Shown here: in pieces, positions 41,301 through 51,714 of the stretch
Layout of the letters: each line of letters begins with the position of its first letter
Position numbering within the stretch: position 1 is the stretch's first letter
DNA from: Cloeon dipterum
Taxonomy: Eukaryota > Arthropoda > Insecta > Ephemeroptera > Baetidae
Direction: 5' to 3'
Assembly: GCF_949628265.1 (NCBI RefSeq)
Contig: NC_088787.1
Span: 424,501 to 488,500, forward strand
DNA length: 64,000 nucleotides
Notes under the pieces: model-generated
The model's input: only the letters and a program-made list of their open reading frames with translations
What the model was told of the DNA's origin: nothing
Databases searched by the model: none
Made by a program: the position numbers and the translations under genes

Positions 41301-43392
41301 TGCTCTCCCGTTCGACTTGTGAGGATTAAGCGCGGTCGAGGTCGGCCATTAAAGAAATACAAAAATGGAGGCAACATTCGCACCTCGACCGTCCTTAGTG
41401 TGGATGACTCGAGGCAATTTTAGAACCCATGCTTTTGTTCCCCCTGTAAAATAACAACACGCCTTTCGAATTGGGCCTAAATTTAAATAATTTATTGGAA
41501 CATGAAAATGGCGGCTGCTCGCGTCCTTTAAGAAGCGACTGTTGCGCCTGCCGCCCAATTCGAGGACCCTCTAACAAAAATGCACAGTCATATTCCCGTA
41601 CTTTCGGCCGGTACTTTAGGCATTTTTGTGTTTCTTTTCGTGTTCAAAGCGGACGTGATGCGCAGCCAAGGTGCGAGGCACATCCTGGCCATCGACGTGG
41701 GCTCGCAGGACGACAAGGACCTGACCAACTACGGCGACACGCTCTCAGGCTGGTGGCTGCTGTGGAAGCGCTGGAATCCCTTCACCTCGCCCGTCCGCGT
41801 GCCGAACCTGCCAGACATCCAGACGCGACTCGCCTACGTCTCCTGCGTCCGACAACTCGAGGTGACAGCAAAATTCTTCCTGCCACGCCCATTTTAATGG
41901 AAATTCGGAAAATTCTTTCACTCTCCCGCATTTTTTTGACTTAATTTTATCCGTTTTACACAAAAAACGATATTCATTTGTTTTTCTTTGCTGAAAAATT
42001 GTAGCTGACACGCCCCTTGCTCCAATTTCGCGCGCCTGGTGTTGGTCCCCTGGTTGATTTTACATTAAATCGAAGAATTTTAAACTGCCACGCCCATTTT
42101 AACGTGAATTCTTTAAGTCTCCCGCCTTTTTTCGCCACACAGACTCTGTTTTTGACTAATTTATAACGATTTACATAAAAAACGACGATGTTTTGTTTTT
42201 ATTTCCTAACAAATTCAACGACCACGCCCCCATTTTTAATTACCGACCGTTATATCCAATTCAGGAGGTGAAAACGAGCGACTACTGCGAGTACATCCGG
42301 CCGCCGATCGACAAGTACAAAACGCTGCAGTTCGGCAGCTTCGACGAGATCAAGGTTCGTCCTTTTTGCCTTGCCCTGAAGGTCGTGTGACTGGAAGGTT
42401 TTGCAGGACGTGGGCTTCCTGTGCGGGAAGACGTATTTCGCGGGCCTGCTGAAGGCGGGCAGCACGCTGCCGTACACCAACAGCCGGGCCGAGGAGATCG
42501 CGCCGTGCGCTCTGAGCGCGGTGCTGAGCAGCCGCACCCTGATCCGGAGGACGATGCCGGACGCCTCGCCGCACTACACCTTCACCGACCTGGCGCAGAT
42601 GGTGTGCAAGGAGCCGAAATACGTGGACGAAGGTCTCTTAAAATTCATTAGTTTGTAAAAAACCGCTATTTTCATGATGCAATGCGAAAGTTTGGGATAA
42701 TTGATGCTAAATTAAAATTGCGCATGCGTCAAGTCAGTCAAGTGTCTTGTTTCTAGTAAAGCAGCGCTTTCTAGGCCCCCTAGCGAGCATTACTCTAAAG
42801 AGAGGAGTTCTAAGAGGAGTGTAAGTTAAGGAGTAGTAGAGTATCAGCTGTGATGCCATTGTCGCATGCTAGTATCTACTCTCCTTTCCTTACACTCGAG
42901 TGATGCTCGCTGGGGGGCCTAGAGAGCCGGCGCATCTGATTGGTCGCCGTGCTGCTTTGCTACGAAACAGTAATTGACGCATGCGCCGTTTGCTTGCAAG
43001 CTTGAAAAATCATTTCGGCGAAGGGTTCTCGCTCGCAGCCACCGCGCTTTCTGCTTAGTCCATTGGTTTTTTTTATTTTATTTTATTAAATTGAATTTTG
43101 GTGCTGCGATGGATCGGAAGGCCGGGTGGAGTCGCCAGGTGAGCGCAGCGGACTGCTTCAACGCTTTCTTCTCAAACTTGCAGAGTCGTCGAGCGAGGAG
43201 GACTACTACGAGGACGACGACGACGACGAGGACGACACGGACCAGGAGGCGCAGGTGGGCGGCTACGTGTCCGAGCCGACGGTCGGCACCAGCATGCGCC
43301 AGCCCAAGCAGAAGGGCTACTCGCTGTCCGACAACGAGCTCGACGACGCGCGCATTGGTAGAATCGATTTAACAGACGTCTCCTACGTCTAA
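32349..43392 (+). CDS. sws: Neuropathy target esterase / Swiss cheese lysophospholipase
   Basis: ER-anchored patatin-type phospholipase (PNPLA6/7 family) that deacylates phosphatidylcholine and lysophosphatidylcholine. Exons: 32349-32444, 32620-32698, 32766-33084, 34745-34839, 34899-35140, 35341-35454, 35519-35603, 35673-35806, 35978-36163, 36216-36430, 36992-37123, 37180-37303, 37356-37434, 37484-37614, 37669-37995, 38532-38870, 39212-39331, 39401-39587, then 39960-40076 or 41112-41228, 41650-41861, 42265-42354, 42407-42632, 43184-43392. Sum 3,858 nt, 1,285 residues. Membrane segment ~33-52 ([20 protein letters not shown]). Cyclic-nucleotide-binding-like domains follow from ~165 and ~400-600. 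The patatin domain has GGGGARG (~882), nucleophile motif GVSIG (Ser ~912) and Asp of DGG/DGC (~1032). The acidic tail ([14 protein letters not shown]) ends in TAA. Exons 7-8 flank a 69-bp intron whose retention would keep the frame. Confidence 0.96.
33085..34744. repeat. Direct repeats inside an esterase intron
   Basis: Two related stretches of about 430 bp (approximately 33370-33810 and 33840-34230) share ATTCTTGGAGAAATTCGCTT-like, TCACCTTTTGAGGCTTGAA and GGCCAAAATTCGCAGC blocks in the same order. A third, shorter copy lies downstream of the gene at about 43690-44410. No coding capacity. Confidence 0.6.
38876..39175. mobile_element. MITE family A, two adjacent diverged copies
   Basis: First copy about 38892-39003 (CACAAGAATTCTTTGTACG and ACAAAGAATTCTTGCCGC ends, centre CACGGTTGCTTAGCAACAGC). 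Second about 39025-39175 (CACAAGAATTCTCTGCACG, GTCGACGCTGATTGGCTG, right end CAAGAATTCTTGGAGC). They lie in the esterase intron between the exons carrying GGGGARG and GVSIG. Confidence 0.65.
39960..40076 (+). CDS. sws: Alternative exon A of the esterase (catalytic Asp, DGG form)
   Basis: 117 bp with AG acceptor before 39960 and GT donor after 40076, phase 1 at both ends, 39 residues. It reads [18 protein letters not shown] through [13 protein letters not shown]. The DGG is the form I associate with vertebrate PNPLA6/7. Splicing to 41650 gives LPADVMRSQ, the expected continuation. Confidence 0.9.
40485..40858. mobile_element. MITE family A, clustered copies between the two alternative esterase exons
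   Basis: At least two copies: about 40490-40625 (AAAATTCTTTGCTCC left end, GTGCAGAGAATTCTTGTGC right end) and about 40630-40858 (arms CTCGACGCTGATTGGCTGAC twice, centre GCTAAGCAACCGCGGGAA). They occupy the middle of the 1,035-bp stretch separating alternative exons A and B. Confidence 0.7.
41112..41228 (+). CDS. sws: Alternative exon B of the esterase (catalytic Asp, DGC form)
   Basis: 117 bp, same phases and the same 39-residue length as exon A, with 28 of 39 residues identical. It reads [18 protein letters not shown] through [13 protein letters not shown]. Including both exons would duplicate the active-site strand, so they are expected to be mutually exclusive. The DGC form resembles what I recall of Drosophila Swiss cheese. 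Confidence 0.9.
42719..42986 (+). mobile_element. MITE family C, copy 1
   Basis: Terminal inverted repeats TTGCGCATGCGTCAAG and ATTGACGCATGCGC. Inner landmarks are AGGCCCCCTAGCGAGCAT, GGAGTAGTAGAGTATCAGC and GGGGCCTAGAGAGCCGGCGC. About 268 bp, non-coding, in the last intron of the esterase gene. Confidence 0.8.
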
Positions 43393-43607
43393 AACCGAGG
43401 CTGTGTGTTGCACAGATTGAGCCGCTGATGCTGCACCGCAACTCTCAAGACTGTACTCCGAGATTCGAGGCCCAAGCGGGAGCGGACACGCCCCCCCCCC
43501 TCCACAAGACCACAAGAGAGTCTCGTGCTAAAGACAAGTGTGATACACGCGATATAGTCAACGTTTGGTTCCTCCATTTTATTTGTTGCACGGATTGTTA
43601 GCCAAAG

Positions 43608-43613
43608 AATAAA
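43608..43613 (+). promoter_or_regulatory. Poly(A) signal of the esterase gene
   Basis: AATAAA 216 bp after the TAA at 43390-43392, plus strand. Confidence 0.6.
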
Positions 43614-43871
43614 GAAAATTATGCGTTGTTTCAGTATAAATATATTTATCGTGTATTTTACCTCTGATATTTAAGTTTTACTTCAGATCGAGTCGAAATC
43701 ACGCTTTCAAAGACGTATTTTATGGATAAAATAAATTAACGTAATATTGGCGGGGAATAAAAAAAATTCTTGGAGCGTTTTTCGCCATTTTGATATAAAA
43801 AAATGATATTTAAAATCAAGAATTAAAATACTATGTGTGAAACTAACGTAAAATTTAGGCAAAATTAAAAC

Positions 43872-44140
43872 TGCGCATGCGTCAATTACTGTTTCATAGT
43901 AAGCAGCGCGTCGACCAATCAGATGCGCCGGCTCTCTAGGTAGGAACGTGACGACCGCTTCCATACTGGAGTGTGAGGAAAGGAGAGCAGATACTAGCAG
44001 GTGACAACGGCATCAGAGCTGATACTCTACTACTCCTTAACTTACACTCCTATTAGAGCTCTTTACAGTGATGCTCGCTAGGGGGCCTAGAGAGCCGGCG
44101 CTTCGCTGCTTACTACAAAATACGACACTTCTTGACGCAA
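43872..44140 (-). mobile_element. MITE family C, copy 2 (inverted)
   Basis: The same element as at 42.7 kb in the opposite orientation: left end CTGCGCATGCGTCAATTACTG, CCAATCAGATGCGCCGGCTC, GATACTCTACTACTCC. The right terminus is shortened to CTTGACGCAATT. It lies just beyond the esterase poly(A) signal. Confidence 0.75.
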
Positions 44141-44815
44141 TTAAAAATCAAAGATGGCCGCCTGAAGAGATGAAATGAAAAATTCTTGGAGAATTTCGCT
44201 TTTTACTGAGTCACTGATGTTTCAACACAGTAACAGAGGAATTATTATCACCTTTTGAGGCTTAGTTGTTTTGCTAAAATTCAAAATGGCGGGCTATCCA
44301 AATCCAAACGGCTAAAATTCGCAGCATTCATTTTTGGACAACTTCACTGGCGGGGCCCATATAGATGGAAAAAACATCTGACGGGAAATTCAAAAAATTC
44401 TTGGCGTGCTAATTGCGAACGACAGGAAAATAAAAGCATTGTTTCAGTATAAAATATATTCATCGTATATTTATTATATAGATATATTTATTTATGCATA
44501 GAAGTTAGTTAATCTTTAGACACGTCTAATATTATGCTGAATATCGCGACTCGCTGCGATTGTGAGGGCAGCGAATCCTTGATCACCAGGGGACATGGCG
44601 AACGAAGCTTCCTTCCACTTTATTTAATCAGATACCAGACACTTAAATTACATAAATTATTTCAATTTGTTCGCTGTCCGGCATTTCGTCCGATACTTGG
44701 AGTTCAAAAAGCAAACCTAAGAAATCGGTTAAGCTAAGAAGTGGTCGCAGCGTTCGTTCAGCGAAGAAGACAAGGCACAGAATTTTAGTTTTCAGTAGCG
44801 AGATGCGACGAGTGT

Positions 44816-47800
44816 TCAATGAGGCAGCTGGCGCAGGCTCTCCACTTCCTTGCGCGTGCGGTTGAAGGCCTGTGTCTTCACAAAGTCGACCGTGTTGTAA
44901 ATGGTCGGCGGGCCGAGCGACAGAGTGCTTTTGCTCGGCTGCCGACTCGCCAGTCCGCCGCTCGCGCCGCCCATCTCCAGGTCCAGGTCCAGGTACTTCA
45001 GCTTGTCCAGACCCTTGCTCGACGGCACGAATTTGTTGTTCACGATGTGAAAAAAGTTCTGAAATTAACATTTTTCATTAGTTAAGGAAGCAAAAGCGTT
45101 AAAAGTTGGTTAAATTGCGAATAAACACTAGAAAATCGAAGAAAGCAGCAAGAATTCTTCGTTTTTAAAATTCGTCGACGCTGATTGGCTGACGCTTAAC
45201 GCTCCCGCGCATTTTGAGCAGTTGCTAGGCACCCGTGGGAACTGTTTACAAGTGCGTTGCGTCAGCCAATCAGCGTCGAGGAATTTTTCAGCAGAGAATT
45301 CTTGTGAAAAATCAAAGATTGGCAAGAATTCTTTGTTTCAAAAATTCTCAGCGCTGATTGGCTAACACAAAACGCTCCCGCTCAATTTGAATTGTTGCTA
45401 GGCAACCGTGGGGACCGTTAAAAATCGCGATGCGTCAGCCAATCAGCGGTGGCGAATTTCTGTGCCGAAAATTCTTGGGAAAAATTCGAAAAATCGAAGA
45501 AAGCAGCAAGAATTCTCGACGTTGTCGCGCATTCGTCAGGAACTCCCGCTCAAATGCGCGAGACGAGATTCTGTCATGCGCGTACAACAGCCATTCAGCG
45601 TCAAAGATTTTTCGTGCAGAGAATTCTTGTGAAAATTCTTTGTTTATAAAATTCTCGACGCAAAACGCTCCCGCGTGTTTTGAGCAGTTGCTAAGCAACC
45701 GTGGGAACAGTCAACAATCGCGCTGCGCCAACCAATCAGCGTTGAGTATTTTATAAACAAAGAATTCTTGCTGTTTTCTTCCGTTTTTGTGTTTAAAATA
45801 AGAGTTAAATCAGATTTTAATTAATTTACGGCAGGGTAAATCGACAGATTAATTAAGAAATGATCAGGCAACTGGATTCCCGCTAATCAGTAGCAGGATG
45901 GTTTTGCATGGGGTTCTTTTGACGGCAAAATTCTTTGCTCAAAAAATAAATCGACGTTGGAAGGCACCAGGTTTTCTTTTTCGAGTTTAATTATCTCTCA
46001 ATGAGGTTTCTTTTACATTAATTTATATAATGTTACATCGAGATGATTTAATTTCAAAGCGAGCTTTATTATTTTTATTTACCTGCTCTTCGTCGGATTC
46101 TTCAGAGCACGAGTTTCCGTGGAAAAAAGCGCCGACAGGTCCGAACGTGCCGGGGGGCGTGGGGCTGGGGGCGGCCCTCTGCCTCCGCTGGCGGCCCTCA
46201 GCGCCCCTCTGGGTCGGCGGGGCGGCCAGGGTGAAAGCTTGCTCGTCGGGGCTGTCAGGGGCGTTTCGCCGCCTCGGCTTGAGGGCACGGTCGACGCAGG
46301 GGGCGGGCGAGGGGCTTGGCTCGCTCCTGCGGGGCTTGAGGTCGCGGTGCACCGAGGGCGGGGGCGGCGGACTGCCCAGCTCTTCAGAGTCGTCCTCGGA
46401 GCGCGGCGTGCCGGGCTCCTCCGAGGTCTCGTGCACCTCGAACTGGAAGACGGTGCCGGTGGCCGTCGAGGACGAGGAGGACGTCGTGGCCGCCGCGTTC
46501 GAGTAGCAGTTGCGGCCGGCGGCTGGGTGCTGCCGCGGAAAGTCGTACATCTCGTCCAGGCAGTCGGGGCTGCGCGGCGCCGGACGCGTCGGCGCGCTCG
46601 CCCGGTTCTCCAGCACGCTCTCGATGTTCAGGTAGCTGTGCACCTCGGCCAGGTGCGACGGCTTCGGTGGGCGTGGCGGCGCCGACACCTCCTCGCCGCC
46701 GCCGCCGTTGCCGCCCCCGATCGCCCTGCTGAAGCGCTGAGCGGCCACCAGAGAGCCCAGCTCCGCAGAACTCGGCTGCTCTTCTGTCGTTGACGCCTCC
46801 GAGCTCTCAGACGCCCGTTTTCTGCACCAAGAAAAAAAAACAGCATTAAAGGACACGTCAAGGGCCGCCATCTTGGATTTATAAAAATTGCAACAAACAT
46901 TTTAAGAACGTGTGGGACAATTGGATAGGTTGAAAACACCGAAAGGAAGACCTAAATGGCGGAATTCAGGCCTGGAATCTAAGGACACGTCAATTGGTCG
47001 CCATCTTGGATTCGAAATTTGGCGCCAAGCACTTTTCCAAGCGTTCTTCCACAAACAACAGCTCGAAATTTTTAAATATAAACAGTTTTTACTAGTTTGG
47101 AGTCTACACGCCGCCATTTTGTATTTTTCCTTTAAAGTAAATTAATTTGTTAAGCTGTAACTTGTTCATTTTTGGCCTTTAGGAGACATTTCAACAAACC
47201 ACCACCTCTAATGACGTTAAAAATTAAATTCTTGGCCACCTTTTAAATTTTAAAAAATATATGGCCTTTAAAATGCCACCATTTTGATCTTTATCTTGAA
47301 CCTTTATACAAAATTTTGTATCACACCAAAAAATAAAATTCAAAATGGCGGATGTCCCAGGCCTTTAAGATACCAAGTGGAAGATTCCTTTAAAGTCGAA
47401 ATAAAAAATACGTACAAGCTGAGTTCGGAGACGCTGTCCCTGGGGAAGGTGTTCCAGTTGACAGAGGGCGCCCTGGCGACGTCCCAGGTGAAGACGTCGT
47501 CGTCTGCCTGCGCGAGGGAAACGGGGGCAGCGAGGGTGCGCGGTTGGTCGTAGAAGTCATCGACAGGGTGCGGCGCGTCAAAGAGGCGCGTCGGCTTCTG
47601 GCCCCTGGAAGTCATTGAAGCGACCTGGGCCTCGAGTTGTTTGGTCAGCACGCCAGGTGGCGGCTGCCCTGAGTAGCACTCGCTGATGAAAATGTATGGC
47701 GTCGACCCTGAGCTCTGAGAGGGCGGCTCAGGGTCGGTCAGGGGCGGGAACGAGAGCTCCTCCACCTCCACGGAGCCGAAGGTGGCGTCCATCTCGGCCC

Positions 47801-48434
47801 GGAGGCCGCACACTCGGCACACGCACTCCACCCACTTGTCCATCTCGACCTTCGAGTCCGCCGCCAGGTAGTACGTCCGTCGCGGCGTCTTCAGGTCGAA
47901 CAGGTTCTCCCGGCACTTGACCCGCAGGTGCGCCGGACTCTCGATTCCAGCGTCAACCTGAGGAAAAATCGATTAAATGGTCGTATTACAGATCATGGCC
48001 ACCTTTACGGCTAGAATTGGTCGTAAAACGGATCGTGGCCACTCTTAAATGGTCAAATTGTAGTTGGGGACTACTTTTTTGGCGGTAAATAACGTATTTG
48101 GAAGCAAGAATTTTGAAATATCGGTTGCTTTACAGAACCCGACCACTTTAAAGAGAAAAATTCGCACCTGCTCGCATTGGTCCAGGTCGATGCGGCCCTT
48201 GAGTTTGAGGCACTTCTTGTCCGTGTAATACTCGAGCCAGTACTGTGCGGGCAGGTCGCCCTGTCGCAGCACGAACCAGCGGCGCCGCCACCTCTGCAAA
48301 AGAATTCGGGTGAAATTGCGTTGCCTTTTCAACGGAAACGAACTCACGCTGACGGCGCGCCACAGGCGCTGCGTCGGCGGCGACTTGGTCAGCCATCCCT
48401 CGTGCACGATCTCGTTCGAGTGCCGCTTGGACAT
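44816..48434 (-). CDS. dos: Gab/Dos-family docking protein, with an apparent 2-bp frameshift in the PH domain
   Basis: Adaptor that links receptor tyrosine kinases to Grb2/Drk and the phosphatase SHP2/Corkscrew (family role). Exons 48434-48348, 48293-48168, 47959-47416, 46821-46083, 45058-44816; 1,739 nt, i.e. 578 codons plus stop plus 2 nt. The PH domain starts at once (HEGWLTKSPPTQRLWRA, RWRRRWFVLRQGDLP, WLEYYTDKKC, IDLDQCEQ) and ends with FDLKTPRRTYYLAAD and MDKWVECVC. Exon 3 opens VDAGIE as expected but then leaves the frame; the open frame resumes after one GA too many in the GAGAGAG run at 47944-47938. Two PxxxRxxKP Grb2-SH3 motifs are visible (PSVHRDLKP, PCVDRALKP), plus APPRPPKP. Near the C-terminus are LKYLDLDLE, a SHP2-type site, and TVDFVKTQAFNRTRKEVE, matching the Gab C-terminal tail but with Phe for Tyr. 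Confidence 0.9.
45059..46082. mobile_element. Cluster of four MITE family A copies in the last Gab/dos intron
   Basis: Adjacent copies at about 45133-45307, 45321-45480, 45500-45632 and 45630-45768. Each has AAGAATTCT-type ends and CCCGC..TTGCTAGGCA or TTGCTAAGCAACCGTGGGAA centres, with ATTGGCTGACG and CGTCAGCCAATCAGCG arms where preserved. They fill about two thirds of the 1,024-bp intron. Confidence 0.75.
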
Positions 48435-48937
48435 TGTCCTGCCTCCGTGCGGCCCAGTGCGTGGTCTCAGTCTCGCAATTTTTCACTTGTTGTTCGCCTC
48501 TAAAAGTCAAACACTCGCCATTGACATTGCGCTGCCTCGGGCTGCCTGCTGATGCCTCCCACCAACCGACCGCTCCCTCGCCGCCATCTTAAAAACGGCG
48601 GTGAATTCGAAATCCGTATTACATTGATGTTAATTTTAAAACCAAGATGGCGGGGGCTCCGCTCTGACTGGTTTTAAACTCTATGATTGATCAACAACGC
48701 TGCTCATTGGCTGATGGGAAACCGGTTTGTGATTCATCGTGGTACCGGTTTTGAAGTGAAAATATTTCGATTAAAATTCCTCTGTAGCTTTGTTGGTTGC
48801 TGTTTCCCACGGTTAAAAGTTAGAAAACCGGTACGAAACACATTCGTGCTGCAACTCGTCGTCCAGAGCAACGGACGTAAACAAACGGAGCGAAATTGAA
48901 AAATTCTTTTCGTTCGGTCGAGTCTGGATCGCGCGGG
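48435..48937. promoter_or_regulatory. Divergent promoter region between Gab/dos and the coiled-coil gene
   Basis: 503 bp between start codons pointing outward. It contains GCCGCCATCTTAAAAACGGC and CCAAGATGGCGGGGGC, a pair of YY1/Pho-like ATGGCGG motifs in opposite orientation, and several ACCGGTTT motifs. No TATA box seen. Confidence 0.5.
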
Positions 48938-51224
48938 ATGCTGGCAAATTCGGGTCACGAGCAGCCGCTCACCTTCTACCGAAAAATGGCCGAGCTGCAG
49001 GAGCGGCTGCATCAGCTGTCAGTGCCGAACTGCGCCTTTTTTCACGCACGAATTTCTCACGCAAATTATTTCTGCTCCGCAGGGAGGAGGAGCGCACGAT
49101 GCTGGCCGAAAAATACGCCGCCCTGGTGAAGAACAGGCGCAGGAGGTTCGGCCCCCGCTCTTTTTGCACGAATTCTTTGCGAATGCACTTTATTTAGTTG
49201 CGTTTTTTCGTAGCGTTGACAGCACCTGTAGCTTCCTCTGAGATTTGAAAGTAGAGGCAGGTTTATTTTTGTAAATTTTCCAAATTTTCGAGTCGTTTTA
49301 ACGTTGAGCTTGCAGGAATGGCGACACGATTCTGCAGCTGAAAGAGGAGTATTCCCGATTTTTGGAGCACGAACGCCAGCGGAAAATGCGCACGAGGAAC
49401 ATGATGGCCTCGCTCGAGAGTTTGGAGCAGCACGCCGCCGTCATGCACGCCAAGACCGAACACCTCAGGGCCTCCAGGGTACCAGAGAAAAATTCTTTTG
49501 AAAAATATATTTTTATTTTCGATTTAGCGGCAGTGGGACAGTCTAAACGCGCGTCTCCAACCGAAACTGACCATGAGCGACAGCTTTGCCGTGAGGCGGC
49601 CCGAGTGGCCAGGGTTGGACCTGGACCTGGATCAGGTGCTCGACCTGTCGGGCAAGAAGAAAAAGGAGGAAAAACGCTTAGTGTCGAGAGAGGTGGAAAA
49701 CTTTTTGGCCTCCATCAACGAGAGGGTTGAGGCGAAATCGATTGGCCTACATTCCGCCGCCGCCGCCGCCGCCGCTGGTGACACGCAAGCCAAACGTCAC
49801 GCAGCTTCCGTGTCCGTGCCCTCCGACCAAGCCTGTCACGAGGTGCGTCTTCATTTTTCCCCTGCAATAAAAGCGATTGACACGAATTAAAACGAGACTT
49901 GCAAACTTTTGTCCTTGTTAGACGTAAATAAACTGCAAAAGCGCCATTTTGGCTAAAAATATTAACCGAATTGTGCATCATTCGGAACAAGTTAATGCCA
50001 CGGAAAATTAATTAACCACTTTCCTGATTTCAGGTGTTGGAAAACCTTAAAGAGGAGCCTCTGGAGGAGATTCAGGTCGAGCCGTACCTTCCTGCTCAGG
50101 TCGCACCTTTCGAAGAACCTCAGGTTCACGAGAAAAGGGTTTACGATGAACCCGTCGAAGAAGCTCCGCTTGAATTCAGACGGAATTCCGACGCTCCAGC
50201 ACACAAAGAAAATCAGGTCGCGCCTTTGGAAGGGTCTCAGGTCGCACCTTCCGTACAACAATTTTTGGAGACGAGTATTTCCGAGCCAGAACCGATAAAT
50301 GATGTCCATTCTCAGGGTGACTCTCATCAAGAACCTCAGGTTTTATCTCCGGGTCCGTCATACCAACCGTACAATGAAGAACCTCCGAGACCTTTGCACG
50401 AAGAACCTCAGGAAGAGCCTTACCATAAAAATCAGGTCGAACCTTACCAAGAGCCTCAGGTCGAACCTTATCGTGAATCTTACCAAGAACCTCAGGTTGA
50501 AGCCTACCGTGAGTCTCTAGTAAAACCTTACGAAGAACCTGAACTGCAACCTTACCAAGAACCTGCCCAGGTTCAACCCTTTGAAGGTCATCAGGACAAA
50601 ATAACTTACGAACATCCTCAGGAACGACCTTTCGAAGGTTCTCAGGAACAACCTCTCGAAGGTCCTCAAGAACAACCTTACGAAGGTCCTCAGGAACGGC
50701 CTTTCGCTCAGGAACGACCCTTTGAAGGTTCTCAAGAAGTACCTTACGAAGGTCAGGAACGACCTTTCGAAGGAGCCCAAGCGGAACCGATCCCGGCGTA
50801 CCAGGAGCCGGAGGCTGCGCCCTTGCAGGACTATCAGGGTGCGCAGGAGGCACCTGAGCAGGTCGGCCCTGGCAGGATGTACGAGGAGGCGAGCTCGGAA
50901 AGCTGGGCCGAGCCGCACGCCGAGCTGGAGCAGCAGATGGCCGACATCCTGCGGCACGCGCCCACTCCCAACCGCCCTCCGCCCCCGCCCTCCAAGTCAG
51001 GGTGAGTCTCCTTCCCTTTATAATTTGACAAACCATTTTCTTAAACTCTGTCCTTCAGGGTGTCACCTTCGTCGTCGTGGGGCAAGATCAAGAACCTGAG
51101 CGCCCTGAGGACGCGGCCGGCGAGTCCGTCGTCGTCGTCGTCCAAGTCTTCGAGCGGCTCGAAACGCAGCTCGCCAAACCGCAGTCCCAGCACCTCCCGA
51201 AGCCCCAGAAGGGCCAATAAATGA
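48938..51224 (+). CDS. Coiled-coil protein with Glu/Pro/Gln repeat region, function unknown
   Basis: Not recognised. Exons 48938-49017, 49083-49145, 49316-49478, 49528-49842, 50034-51001, 51059-51224; sum 1,755 nt, 584 residues. The start is the first Met after the upstream gap (MLANSGHEQPLTFYRK). Residues ~10-125 are charged and helical, with heptad-like Leu spacing (MAELQERLHQLEEERTM, ILQLKEEYSRFLEHERQRK, MASLESLEQHAAVMHAKTEH), probably a coiled coil. A short Ala run (HSAAAAAAAG) follows. Residues ~208-490 are a degenerate repeat of units such as EPYQEPQV, RPFEGSQE and QPYEGPQE. The C-terminus is basic and Ser/Pro-rich (SSSSSKSSSGSKRSSPNRS). The stop codon overlaps an AATAAATGA string, and a poly(A) signal follows at 51268. 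Probably intracellular, since no signal peptide or membrane segment is visible. Confidence 0.85.
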
Positions 51225-51267
51225 TTCAGACCTTAGATAATAATTAAATGTTGAACCTTTTCGATTA

Positions 51268-51273
51268 AATAAA
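51268..51273 (+). promoter_or_regulatory. Poly(A) signal of the coiled-coil gene
   Basis: AATAAA 44 bp after the TGA of the coiled-coil gene, plus strand. Downstream, to 51640, the sequence is AT-rich without a recognisable feature. Confidence 0.6.
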
Positions 51274-51714
51274 CTTATTAAATCTTGATAGAAGACAATT
51301 TTTATTTTTAAAAGCAGCGGCAGACCATTTTAATTATTTTGAAAATAATTGAAAAAAATTACAATTTTTAGCACAGTCCTGACATTAGGAATTTTCCAAA
51401 TTATTATTTAAAAATTTAATACAGCTTTTCCAGATGCTAAAAGTAAATAAATAATTCGGTAAAAAGCATTTTTTTATCTTTTTTCTATTGATGACGGCAA
51501 AATAAACAACATTAATTTTAATGTTGGCTCGTTGCGAATTATTAATCTTCCAGTGTAGAGACTGCAACGAATCAAAAACTTTCTTCACATCTAACAAGTC
51601 CATAAATATTAAAAAAAGCAACTCGATTAGAAAAAGTGTTTTTATTCCAAAAAGTTAAGAAACCTTTAAAAGCCTACAACCCTAAGAGAATTTAGTTCTC
51701 GCCTCCATCTCGGT

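Noticed and set aside
46119-46793. Plus-strand 224-codon ORF
   Set aside because: Antisense of the Gab/dos exon 46821-46083; Gly/Arg-rich, no start context, no splice partners.
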